From positions 434,001 to 498,000 of the forward strand of contig NZ_JACHGV010000006.1 in NCBI RefSeq assembly GCF_014202475.1: 64,000 bases of DNA, written 5' to 3'. This document shows positions 8,457-16,414 of the stretch, one piece after another (the stretch's first letter is position 1; the number at the start of each line of letters is the position of its first letter). A program made the translations under genes and the position numbers. Source of the stretch: Streptomyces paradoxus (GTDB lineage: Bacteria > Actinomycetota > Actinomycetes > Streptomycetales > Streptomycetaceae). The notes under the pieces were generated by a model. The model did not search any database. It was not told where the DNA came from and saw only the letters and a program-made list of their open reading frames with translations.

Positions 8457-8491
8457 GGGGCCTGTCCGGCGGCTCAGGCCGGACAGGCCCC
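8457..8491. terminator. Perfect 13-bp hairpin terminator
   Basis: GGGGCCTGTCCGG (8457-8469) pairs perfectly with 8479-8491 across a 9-base loop, 20 bases after the monooxygenase stop. No U-run follows, as is usual in high-GC actinobacteria. It separates the gene from the convergent lipase. Confidence 0.8.
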
Positions 8492-8503
8492 GAAACGTTT
8501 CCC

Positions 8504-8532
8504 TGACACGTGTCAACTGATGACACGTGTCA
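8504..8532. repeat. Two copies of the palindrome TGACACGTGTCA
   Basis: Perfect 12-bp palindromes lie at 8504-8515 and 8521-8532, 17 bp apart start to start. The second contains the lipase stop codon. They sit between convergent genes, next to the terminator. They could be protein-binding sites or mark the lipase 3' end. Confidence 0.6.
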
Positions 8533-9390
8533 TTCGAACGCCGAAGCACAGGTGGTGGGCCTCGCCCGCGCCGGATCCAGGGCGTTGGCCACCTCGTGGA
8601 AGGCGACCCGGTCGAGCAGCCCGATGGCCACGTGCTCGGACAGGTCGACGGGGCACAGGTCCTGGAGCAGGACGTTGCGCACGTCGGGCCCGGTCAGGTA
8701 CTGGCTGCGCCACGGCGTGACGACCTCGTCGTATCGCGTGGCGATGACGGTGTAGCGCACGCCGGGCACGGTGTCGCCGCCGGCGTTGAGCTTGGTGAGG
8801 AAGGCGGAGCCGGTGACCTGGTCGGCGAGGGCGGGGGTGTTCTTCGCCAACAGGTCGGCGGCGCCCGGGAAGTACGGCAGCAGGTGGGTGAAACCGCTCA
8901 GGGTGGTGCCGTGGTTGCTGGGTGCGATGCCGACCAGGGCGTTCACCTTGGCGGCTCCGCCGAGGAACTTCAGGTAGTAGCGGGGCATCATGCCGCCCTG
9001 CGAGTGTCCGACGACGTCGGTCTCGGCGGCGCCGGTGGCCGCGAGCACCTTGTCGACGAAGCCCTTCAGCTCTCCGGCGGACTTCTCGACGGGTCCGAGG
9101 CCGTGGAAGAAGGGGACCCCTTCGAGCCGGCCGTAGTCGAGGGAGAAGACGCAGTAGCCGCGGACCTTCAGGTAGGGGGCGAGGCCCAGCCAGTTGTCGA
9201 CGGAGTTCCCGAGGGTGCCGTGGACCAGGACGACGGGGCGGGGGTGGGCGGCGGACGGCTTGCAGGAGTAGTCGTTCCAGCCGGAGCCCGGGGCGCCGGA
9301 GGCCTGGGCGGTGGTGGCGGGGACGGTGATGGCCGCGGCAGTCAGCAGCAGGGCGGCCAGGGGTCTGAGCACTCGTTTCCAGGGCAGCAT
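8530..9390 (-). CDS. Secreted lipase/esterase (alpha/beta hydrolase)
   Basis: The 286-residue protein has a signal peptide (hydrophobic 10-24, cleavage near AQA-S at about 30). The catalytic triad is visible as VVGHSQGG (Ser130), TRYDEVVTP (Asp221) and SEHVAI (His253). VLVHGTLGN forms the oxyanion-hole HG motif. Paired cysteines suggest disulphides. The family is the Streptomyces secreted triacylglycerol lipases, which release fatty acids from extracellular lipids. Its promoter region (9391-9560) contains two TTAC-N6-GTA boxes, the second almost identical to one upstream of the protease at 16415. Confidence 0.92.
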   Translation of the reverse strand: MLPWKRVLRPLAALLLTAAAITVPATTAQASGAPGSGWNDYSCKPSAAHPRPVVLVHGTLGNSVDNWLGLAPYLKVRGYCVFSLDYGRLEGVPFFHGLGPVEKSAGELKGFVDKVLAATGAAETDVVGHSQGGMMPRYYLKFLGGAAKVNALVGIAPSNHGTTLSGFTHLLPYFPGAADLLAKNTPALADQVTGSAFLTKLNAGGDTVPGVRYTVIATRYDEVVTPWRSQYLTGPDVRNVLLQDLCPVDLSEHVAIGLLDRVAFHEVANALDPARARPTTCASAFE

Positions 9391-9475
9391 CGGGTGATCT
9401 CCTTGCGGCTCAAGGGAGGTGCGACGGCACTAGGCCCTGTGATCCGGATCACGAGGATGCTGTTCACTCGTCAAG

Positions 9476-9516
9476 TTACGGGCGAGTAGTCAAAGTGGGA
9501 AGTTACGCGTCAGTAA
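9476..9516. promoter_or_regulatory. Two TTAC-N6-GTA boxes upstream of the lipase
   Basis: TTACGGGCGAGTAG (9476-9489) and TTACGCGTCAGTAA (9503-9516) lie about 86-126 bp upstream of the lipase start. The second is a 4+4 dyad differing by one base from TTACGCGTGAGTAA upstream of the protease at 16415. Such short dyads are typical of TetR-like regulators; that assignment is inference. Confidence 0.5.
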
Positions 9517-9562
9517 AAACTTGCAGCGGTAACCGGCATCTCGGTCCCCGGCTGACGCCCCT

Positions 9563-10009
9563 TCACCAGGCAGGGCGAATGGGCCCATGAGGGGCGATCC
9601 GCAGCAACCGCTCCCCCAGCGACCGCACTTCCGGCTCACCCAGCATCTCCACCCACTCCCGCACCGCTTCCGCGGCCGCCTCCTCCGCCGCCCGCGTGCA
9701 GTCCCGGCCCCGGCCCGTCAGCACGATCAGCCGTGCCCGCGCGTCCCCGGGATGCGGCCGCCGCTCGACGTACCCCTTGCGCACCAGCTCGTCGACGAGC
9801 TGGCTCGCGGCCTGCTTGGTCACCCCGAGATGGGCGGCGAGGTCGGTGACCGTCGCGCCGTCCGGGGCCAGCCGGGCGAAGGCGAAGCCGTGCGCGGGCC
9901 GCAGCCCTTCGAAACCGCGGGCGATCACACCCTCGTGGATGCGCTGCGTGAGCCCGCCGGCGACGGCGAGCAGGGCGGAGGACAGGGCCATGGCCTCGGA
10001 GTTCTGCAC
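9563..10009 (-). CDS. MarR family transcriptional regulator
   Basis: The 148-residue regulator has the MarR winged helix: DGATVTDLAAHLGVTKQAASQLVDELVRKGYVER covers the recognition helix, followed by the wing (RRPHPGDARARLIVLT) and a C-terminal dimerisation helix. MarR proteins release DNA on binding a phenolic or oxidant signal. The GTG at 10009 is the only suitable start. It is divergent from a cupin gene, and a 38-bp perfect palindrome fills the region between them, so it very likely represses both itself and the cupin gene. Confidence 0.92.
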   Translation of the reverse strand: MQNSEAMALSSALLAVAGGLTQRIHEGVIARGFEGLRPAHGFAFARLAPDGATVTDLAAHLGVTKQAASQLVDELVRKGYVERRPHPGDARARLIVLTGRGRDCTRAAEEAAAEAVREWVEMLGEPEVRSLGERLLRIAPHGPIRPAW

Positions 10010-10037
10010 CCGTGCATTGAAACACCCTTGACGGGGT

Positions 10038-10075
10038 GGTCAAGTAGCTTGACTATATAGTCAAGCTACTTGACC
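10038..10075. promoter_or_regulatory. 38-bp perfect palindrome, probable double MarR operator
   Basis: Bases 10038-10075 are a perfect palindrome centred on TATATA. Each half holds its own GTCAAG-TAG-CTTGAC dyad, so two regulator dimers could bind side by side. It lies 29 bp from the MarR start and 14 bp from the cupin ATG, overlapping any promoter for either gene. Confidence 0.85.
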
Positions 10076-10088
10076 ACTTGGAGGCCTC

Positions 10089-10463
10089 ATGCCCATCGTC
10101 CGCGCGTCCGAAGCCGTCACCCACGAGATCCACGGCGCCCGATTCGTTTCGTACGCCACCCCGAACAGCGGCAGCAAGGAGCTGTGCGCCTGGCGCGGCG
10201 AGATCCCGGCCGGCCTCAAGGCGCCCGCGCACACGGTCAGCCGGGAGGAGATCTTCCATCTGCTCGACGGCGAACTGCTGATCACCCTCGACGGCCGCAC
10301 CGAGCGGATCGCCGCGGGCGACACGGTGATCATCAACCCTGGCGCCACCCTGACCGTCGAGAACCCGACCGACCGGACCGCGTACTCCTGGGTCACCACC
10401 TCGATCGGCCTGGAGGCACGGCTGGCCGACGGCACCCGCATCGCGCCGCCGTGGGCCAACTGA
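10089..10463 (+). CDS. Cupin domain protein
   Basis: The 124-residue single-cupin protein has the two cupin motifs: HTVSREEIFHLLDGELLITLDG for motif 1 and GDTVIINPGATLTVENPTD for motif 2. The usual metal ligands of motif 1 are only partly kept (H, E and E present; the second His is lacking), so metal binding is uncertain. A GGAGG stands five bases before the ATG. It is divergent from a MarR gene with a shared palindrome, suggesting induction by a small aromatic or stress signal. Confidence 0.88.
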   Translation: MPIVRASEAVTHEIHGARFVSYATPNSGSKELCAWRGEIPAGLKAPAHTVSREEIFHLLDGELLITLDGRTERIAAGDTVIINPGATLTVENPTDRTAYSWVTTSIGLEARLADGTRIAPPWAN

Positions 10464-10479
10464 CGTCAGGCGGAGGGCT

Positions 10480-11463
10480 CTACGCCGCCGCCCCGCCCAA
10501 CCCCCCGGGCATCACCGCCCGCGGCCCGAACCTCGCTCGCGCGCGGTCCGCGACCTCCTCGATGCGGCGGACCTTCTCGTCCACCGGGTCGAAGGTCAGC
10601 TGGTGGGAGGCCTGGTCGGCGGGGTCGAGCCCCTCGGCGCGCAGGGCGATCGCGCGGACCCGGGCGCGTTGCAGGCCGAGCCCCTCGTACATGCCGTACG
10701 CGGTCCGGGTCAGCGCCGGGGAGTGTGCGGTCGGCTCGGTCAGGGTGCGGCTGCGGGTGGTGGCGGACCGGTCGGCGTAGCGCACGGTCAGGGTGAGTGT
10801 GCGGCAGACCTTCTCCAGAGCGCGCAGCCGGGCACCGAGCTCCTCGGCGGCCGACAGCAGCGCCCGGCGGTGCCGGTCCGGGTCCAGCTCGTCGCGCCCG
10901 AAGGGGCGTTCCGCCGCGAGGGACCGGGAGACGGCGTTCGGTACGACCCGGCCGCGGTCGATGCCGTTCGCCTTCTCGCGCAGCTCGCGGCCGGTCTTCG
11001 CGCCGATCAGCCGCTGGAGCGTGGACAGCGGTGCGGCGGCGACCCGGCCGAGGGTGTCGAGGCCGTAGTCGCCCAGCGTGCGGGCGGTCGCGGTGCCCAC
11101 ACCGGGCAGCGCGGCGACGGGCTTGTCCGCGAGGAATTCCGCGATGGCGTCCGGTTCGCCGGGCACCGCACGCGTCACCCCGGGCGCCGCGTCGTCCAGC
11201 GCCATCCGGGCCAGCATCGGCCCGGGCCCGGCCCCGATCACACAGTCGACGCCGTGGAGCGCGAGCGAGCGCACCCGGATCACCGAGGCCAGTTCGACGG
11301 CGTCCCGCCCGAAGTACCGCTCGGCGCCGCGCAGGTCGGCCAGTGCCCCGTCCGGTGGCAGGGCCTGCACGACAGGGGTGAACTCCTCCAGCATCCCGAG
11401 CAGCTGGGGCAGATCCGCCTCGCTCGTCGTAGGCAGCTGGAAACGTACGCAGAGGATGGTCAT
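10480..11463 (-). CDS. ImuB-like Y-family polymerase homologue, catalytically inactive
   Basis: The 327-residue protein follows the Y-family layout: a palm/fingers region, a helix-hairpin-helix thumb (AALPGVGTATARTLGDYG), a little-finger region and the short motif QLTFDP near residue 288, which resembles a beta-clamp-binding site. The N-terminus reads TILCVRFQL where active DinB has an Asp, and no SxDE motif is visible, so the catalytic acidic residues seem missing, as in ImuB. Its ATG overlaps the DnaE2 stop (ATGA), so the two are translationally coupled. The likely role is to load the DnaE2 polymerase onto the sliding clamp at damaged DNA. Confidence 0.82.
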   Translation of the reverse strand: MTILCVRFQLPTTSEADLPQLLGMLEEFTPVVQALPPDGALADLRGAERYFGRDAVELASVIRVRSLALHGVDCVIGAGPGPMLARMALDDAAPGVTRAVPGEPDAIAEFLADKPVAALPGVGTATARTLGDYGLDTLGRVAAAPLSTLQRLIGAKTGRELREKANGIDRGRVVPNAVSRSLAAERPFGRDELDPDRHRRALLSAAEELGARLRALEKVCRTLTLTVRYADRSATTRSRTLTEPTAHSPALTRTAYGMYEGLGLQRARVRAIALRAEGLDPADQASHQLTFDPVDEKVRRIEEVADRARARFGPRAVMPGGLGGAAA

Positions 11464-14400
11464 CCCGCACTCCCCGGACTCTGGTGCCACAACTTTCTTC
11501 CGACCGCCGCGGGCCCTTCCCCCGCGGGACGCAGATCGGCCCAGGGGTGCATCTCGTACCCCGTGGCCATGCGGATCTTCCGCTGTTCCATCGGGTCCTG
11601 GGCCGCGGAACCCGTCGGTGCGGGCGCCCCTTCCGAGCCGGCGAGCCGCCGGCGCGCGGCCCCGTCACCGTCGTCGCCGGAATCACCGGGATCACCGCCA
11701 CCGGCCAGCCGGGCCGCGACTCCCTCCAGCCCCTCCTCCCGGCGCACGTCCAGCAGGTCCGCGAGGTTCCAGGCGACGGCGCCCACCACGCTGAGGCTGC
11801 GCGGGCCGCGGCGCTGCACCACCCCGCGCACCAGCAGCAGCCAGGAGTGGAAGACGGTGTGGGCGCAGGCGTCGTGGGAGTCGTCGAAGAAGGCGAGGTC
11901 GACCAGGCCCGTGCCGTCGTCCAGGGTGGAGAAGATGACGCGCTTGCCGGACCGGATCGGCGGTGTCTGGGTGGCCGCCTTGGCGCCCGCGACCAGCACC
12001 GTCTCCCCGTGCCGGGCCTCGCGCAGCCGCCGCGCCGACACCACGCCGAGCTCGTCGAGGAACGCCCGGTGATCGTCCATCAGGTTCCGCGAGGCGTCCA
12101 TGGACAGCACGCCCAGCTCGGCACTGAGCCGCTCCGAGGAGGTGAGGTCGGGCAGTCCGGCCGGTGCGGTCTCGCGTCCCCCGGCCAGGGGGAGCTGGCC
12201 GCCGCCCCCGCCCCGGGCGCCCCGGTGCAGCTCGGTCAGATGCAGTTGCAGATCGCGGCGGTTGGCGCCGAACGCGTCCAGTGCCCCCACCTGCGCGAGC
12301 CGCTGGGCCAGCGGACGGCTGGGCCGGCCCCGCTCCCAGAAGTCGACCAGCGAGGCGTACGGCTGCCCCTCGGCGATCCGCGCCGCCTCGGCCTCGCTGA
12401 TGCCGTGCACATCGGAGAGGGCCAACCGCAGACCCCACTTACCGGACACCAGTTCGATACGGTGTGCGACCCCCGACGCGTTCACGTCCAGCGGCAGCAC
12501 GGGCACTCCGCGCCGCCGCGCGTCCGCCAGCAGCAGCCGCTTCGGGTACATGCCGGGGTCGTGCGTGAGCAACCCGGCGTAGAAGGCGGCCGGGTGATGC
12601 GTTTTCAGCCACGCCGACTGGTACGTCGGCACCGCGAAGGCGACCGCGTGCGCCTTGCAGAAGCCGTACGACCCGAAGGCCTCGACGATCTCCCAGGTCC
12701 GCTGAATCGTTTCCGCGTCGTAGCCGTTCACCGCCGCGTGCTGCGCGAACCACACCTTGATCCGCTGCTGCGACTCCGGATCCGACAGCCCGCGCCGCAC
12801 CCGGTCGGCCTCGCCGCGCCCGCAGCCGGTCATGATGTCGACGATGTCGATGATCTGCTCGTGGAAGACGACCACCCCGTAGGTCTCCTTCAGCGGCCCC
12901 TCCAGGTCGGGGTGCGGATACCGGATCGGCGCCCGCCCGTGCCGTGCCTCGATGAACGGCCGCACCATGTCGGCGGCGACCGGACCGGGCCGGAACAGCG
13001 AGATGTCGACCACGAGGTCGTGGAACGTGGCCGGCTGGAGCCGCCCGACCAGATCCCGCTGCCCGGGCGACTCGATCTGGAAGCACCCGAGCGTCTCGGT
13101 GGACTGGATCAACCGGTACGTCTCCGGATCCCCCGGCGCCAGCCCGTCCAGATCCACCCGGACACCCGACACCCGCCGTACTTCCTCCACCGCGTGCGCC
13201 ATGGCCGACTGCATCCGCACGCCCAGCACGTCGAGCTTCAGCAGCCCGAGGTCCTCGACGTCGTCCTTGTCGAACTGCGACATCGGAAAGCCCTCGCCGC
13301 TGGTCGGCATGACCGGCGTACGCGCCAGCAGGGAGGCGTCGGACAGCAGCACCCCGCACGGGTGCATGGCCACGCCGCGCGGCAGGGCGTCCAGCCCCTC
13401 GACCAGCTCCCACAGCTTCCCGTACTTCTCCTTCTCCCCCGCCAGCGCGCGCAGCTCGGGCAGCTCCTCCAGCGCCGCGCGGGCGTCCCGCGCCCGGATG
13501 TGGGGAAAGGACTTGGCGACCCGGTCGATCTCGGCCGGATCCATGGACAGGGCGGCCCCCACGTCACGGATGGCGTGCCGTACGCGGTACGTCTCCGGCA
13601 TCGCGACCGTCGCGACCCGCTCGGTGCCGAACCGGTCGATGATCGCGCGGTAGACCTCCAGCCGCCGCGCGGACTCCACGTCGATGTCGATGTCGGGCAG
13701 CACGACCCGCTCCTTCGACAGGAACCGCTCCATCAGCAGCCGGTGCTCGATCGGATCGGCATGCGCGATACCGAGCAGATGGTTGACGAGCGACCCGGCC
13801 CCGGACCCCCGGGCGGCGACCCGGACGCCCATCTTCCGTACGTCCTCCACCACCTGGGAGACGGTCAGGAAGTAGGAGGCGAAGCCGTGGTGGGCGATGA
13901 TGTCCAGCTCGTGGTGCATCCGCTCCCAGTACTCCCGCCGCCGGTCGTATCCGCGCAGCACCATGCCGGCCGCCGCCCGCGAGGCCAGCGTCCGCTGGGC
14001 GGTCCGGCGCCCGGCGCCGACCAGATGCGGCTCGGGGAAGTGGACGGTGCCGATCCCGAGATCGTCCTCGGGATCGACCAGGCACGCGGCGGCCGTGGCC
14101 TGCGTCTGCTCCACCAGCCGGTGAGCGGTCTCCCGCCGGAACCCCGCGGCCTCCACGATCCGCTCCGCCACAGCGACCATGTCGCCGGTTCCCTTGAGCC
14201 AGGCCTCACCGGAGTCCAGCCCCTTGGCCGGGTCGATGGGCACCAGCCGCCGGGCGGCGTCCAGAACGTCGGCGACCGGCCCGAGCCCCGGGTCGGCGTA
14301 CCGCACCGCGTTGCTGAGCACGGGCCGGATCCGCTGCTCGGCGGCGAAGCCGACGGTCCGGGCGGCCAGCCGCAGCGACCCGGGCCCCGTCCCTTTCCGG

Positions 14401-14960
14401 CCGTGCCAGACGGCTTCCAGCCGCAAGGCGTCGCCGTAGACGTCACGCCAGGGCGCGAGCAGTCGCGCCGCACGGTCGGGCCGCCCCGCGGCCAGGGCGC
14501 GCCCGACGTCCGATCCGGGACCGAGCAGCACGGTCAGCCCCTCGGCGTGATTGCGCTCCCAGGGCAGCAGGGGTGTCCCCTCCCCCTCATGGGCAGCGGA
14601 GACGAGCCGGCACAGCTCTCCCCATCCCCGGGCGCCGTCCCGGGCGAGAAAGGTCACCCGGGGAGCCGACTCGTCGACAAAGGCACCACCCCGCACCGGG
14701 GTCCGGCGCCGCCCCCGCCGCTCGGCTCCGTCCCCGGGCTCCGCACCCGCCACCGCCAGATCGGCACCGAACAGCGGCCGGACCCCCGCCTTCCCGCAGG
14801 CCTTCGCGAACCGGACGGCGCCGGCGAGCGTGTCGCGATCGGTCAGCGCCAAGGCGTCCATGCCCCGCTCGGAGGCACGCTCGGCCAGCCGCTCCGGGTG
14901 CGAGGCTCCATAGCGCAACGAGAATCCGGAGACGGTGTGCAGATGCGTGAACCCCGGCAC
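11460..14960 (-). CDS. dnaE2: Error-prone DNA polymerase III alpha subunit, DnaE2 type
   Basis: The 1166-residue polymerase has an N-terminal PHP domain (FTHLHTVSGFSLRYG), the C-family palm with VAARGSGAGSLVNHLLG and the PDIDID catalytic triad (422-427), then fingers, HhH and a C-terminal OB fold (ISTLDDGTGLVDL-like VIFSTLDDGTGLVDLAFF). It ends without the long tau-binding tail of replicative DnaE. DnaE2 carries out translesion, mutagenic synthesis after DNA damage. The GTG at 14960 is chosen because a GGGAGG precedes it at proper spacing and the product starts VPGFTHLHTVSG; the longer ORF from 15002 has no such site. It is the first gene of a pair with the ImuB-like gene; no imuA is seen. 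Confidence 0.92.
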   Translation of the reverse strand: MPGFTHLHTVSGFSLRYGASHPERLAERASERGMDALALTDRDTLAGAVRFAKACGKAGVRPLFGADLAVAGAEPGDGAERRGRRRTPVRGGAFVDESAPRVTFLARDGARGWGELCRLVSAAHEGEGTPLLPWERNHAEGLTVLLGPGSDVGRALAAGRPDRAARLLAPWRDVYGDALRLEAVWHGRKGTGPGSLRLAARTVGFAAEQRIRPVLSNAVRYADPGLGPVADVLDAARRLVPIDPAKGLDSGEAWLKGTGDMVAVAERIVEAAGFRRETAHRLVEQTQATAAACLVDPEDDLGIGTVHFPEPHLVGAGRRTAQRTLASRAAAGMVLRGYDRRREYWERMHHELDIIAHHGFASYFLTVSQVVEDVRKMGVRVAARGSGAGSLVNHLLGIAHADPIEHRLLMERFLSKERVVLPDIDIDVESARRLEVYRAIIDRFGTERVATVAMPETYRVRHAIRDVGAALSMDPAEIDRVAKSFPHIRARDARAALEELPELRALAGEKEKYGKLWELVEGLDALPRGVAMHPCGVLLSDASLLARTPVMPTSGEGFPMSQFDKDDVEDLGLLKLDVLGVRMQSAMAHAVEEVRRVSGVRVDLDGLAPGDPETYRLIQSTETLGCFQIESPGQRDLVGRLQPATFHDLVVDISLFRPGPVAADMVRPFIEARHGRAPIRYPHPDLEGPLKETYGVVVFHEQIIDIVDIMTGCGRGEADRVRRGLSDPESQQRIKVWFAQHAAVNGYDAETIQRTWEIVEAFGSYGFCKAHAVAFAVPTYQSAWLKTHHPAAFYAGLLTHDPGMYPKRLLLADARRRGVPVLPLDVNASGVAHRIELVSGKWGLRLALSDVHGISEAEAARIAEGQPYASLVDFWERGRPSRPLAQRLAQVGALDAFGANRRDLQLHLTELHRGARGGGGGQLPLAGGRETAPAGLPDLTSSERLSAELGVLSMDASRNLMDDHRAFLDELGVVSARRLREARHGETVLVAGAKAATQTPPIRSGKRVIFSTLDDGTGLVDLAFFDDSHDACAHTVFHSWLLLVRGVVQRRGPRSLSVVGAVAWNLADLLDVRREEGLEGVAARLAGGGDPGDSGDDGDGAARRRLAGSEGAPAPTGSAAQDPMEQRKIRMATGYEMHPWADLRPAGEGPAAVGRKLWHQSPGSAG

Positions 14961-15114
14961 ACGCACCTCCCGCACTCGTGAGCCACACCAGCTCTCGAAC
15001 ATCTGTTCCCAGCTACCTCACCCCCACCATACCCTCATTCCCGAACGTATGTGCGACAGCCGTTCGGCCCCGCCCCACCTGCGGAAACGCCCCGCTGCCC
15101 CCGACCGTGGAGGC

Positions 15115-16131
15115 ATGCCGCACCGCTCGTTCCGCGCCGAGGTGAGAGACGCCGTCACCCCGCGGGCCACCCTGCTCATCGTCGGCGTGGTCGCGCTCCA
15201 GCTGCTGTTCATCGCCTCGTACGTGGGAGCCCTGCACGACCCGAAACCCAAGGACGTGCCCTTCGGCGTGGTCGCCCCGCAGGCCGCGGCCGGCCAGGCG
15301 CTCACCCGGCTGGAACGGCTGCCCGGCTCCCCCCTGGACCCCCGTGCCCTGCCCGACGAGGCCACGGCACGGGCCCAGCTCACGCACCGGGACATCGACG
15401 CGGCCCTGATCATCGACCCCAGGGGCAGCACCGACACCCTCCTGGTCGCCTCCGGGGGCGGCAGGGTCCTCTCCACCACGCTGACCACCCTGGTCACCGC
15501 CCTGGAGAAGTCCGAGCGGCGCACCATCCGGACGGTCGACGTGATCCCGTCCGCGCCCCACGACCCCAACGGGCTCTCGTCCTTCTACCTGGTGATCGGC
15601 TGGTGCGTGGGCGGCTACCTGGGCGCCGCGGCCCTGGCCATCAGCGCCGGGGCGAAACCCTCCAACCCCTCCCGCGCCGCGATCCGGCTGGCGGTCATGG
15701 CCCTGGTCGCCCTCACCGGCGGTCTCGGCGGAGCCCTCATCGCCGGCCCGGCCCTGGACGCCCTGCCGGGCAGCACCGCAGCCCTGTGGGGCCTGGGCAC
15801 CCTGATCATCTTCGCCGTGGGCGCGGCCACCCTGGCGCTGCAGGGCCTCTTCGGCACGATCGGCATCGGCCTGGTCATCCTGCTGGTGGTCATCCTCGGC
15901 AACCCCAGCGCGGGCGGCGCCCTGCCCCCACCCCTCCTCCCGCCCTTCTGGAAGGCGATCGGCCCGGCCCTGCCCCCGGGCGCCGGCACCTGGTCGACCC
16001 GCTCCATCGCCTACTTCGACAACAACGCGATGACGACGTCACTCCTGGTCCTGGCGGCGTGGGCGGTGGCGGGAGCCGCGATCACCATGGCGGCAGCCGC
16101 AGCACGAAAGCGCGCGAACGCGACACCGTGA
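15115..16131 (+). CDS. Membrane protein, ABC-2/YhgE-like, unknown function
   Basis: The 338-residue protein has one N-terminal transmembrane helix (about residues 16-38), a soluble outside domain of about 130 residues, and then five hydrophobic helices (about 145-335). This single-helix, large-ectodomain, membrane-bundle layout is that of ABC-2/DUF3533-like permeases. No ATPase lies beside it, so export function is only a guess. The ATG at 15115 follows GTGGAGGC; the longer upstream frame overlaps the dnaE2 promoter and is not preferred. Confidence 0.8.
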   Translation: MPHRSFRAEVRDAVTPRATLLIVGVVALQLLFIASYVGALHDPKPKDVPFGVVAPQAAAGQALTRLERLPGSPLDPRALPDEATARAQLTHRDIDAALIIDPRGSTDTLLVASGGGRVLSTTLTTLVTALEKSERRTIRTVDVIPSAPHDPNGLSSFYLVIGWCVGGYLGAAALAISAGAKPSNPSRAAIRLAVMALVALTGGLGGALIAGPALDALPGSTAALWGLGTLIIFAVGAATLALQGLFGTIGIGLVILLVVILGNPSAGGALPPPLLPPFWKAIGPALPPGAGTWSTRSIAYFDNNAMTTSLLVLAAWAVAGAAITMAAAAARKRANATP

Positions 16132-16164
16132 CCACAGCCGGCCCGCACGCGCGTACGGCGAGAA

Positions 16165-16276
16165 GGGGCCGTGTCGGGGGGTGTCCGCTCGCAGCGGTTG
16201 GCGCGTCAACGGACAGTCAGTCGGTACGCAACCCCATCGCACCGTTCCGAGGACGGACACCCCCCGGCGCGGCCCC
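16165..16276. repeat. MITE-like inverted repeat element
   Basis: A 23-base arm at 16165-16187 is the near-perfect reverse complement of 16254-16276 (two C/T differences that remain G-U pairs in RNA), with 66 bases between, part of which extends the pairing imperfectly. It fills most of the gap between the membrane protein and the protease. I recall similar sequences in other Streptomyces intergenic regions, so it may be a dispersed non-autonomous element or a complex terminator. Confidence 0.6.
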
Positions 16277-16370
16277 GACCCACACCCCACGCCAAGGCGC
16301 AGGCGCGCACCCCCACCCGGCGCCACCCGAAGCGCACGCGCACCCCCACAGCCCGCCCCACACAGCGGAA

Positions 16371-16398
16371 AGCCCCACCCCTCACAAGGGGCGGGGCT
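16371..16398 (-). terminator. 12-bp hairpin terminator of the protease gene
   Basis: Bases 16371-16382 pair with 16387-16398 across a 4-base loop, with one G-U pair when read on the minus strand. It lies 17 bases past the stop of the minus-strand protease gene and is followed by TTTCC on that strand. Confidence 0.75.
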
Positions 16399-16414
16399 CC
16401 ACAAACTCCGAGCG

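Noticed and set aside
11484..14981. 1165-codon plus-strand ORF across the dnaE2 region
   Set aside because: It is antisense to a clear DnaE2 with PHP and polymerase motifs; its own translation is Arg/Pro/Gly-rich with no domain.
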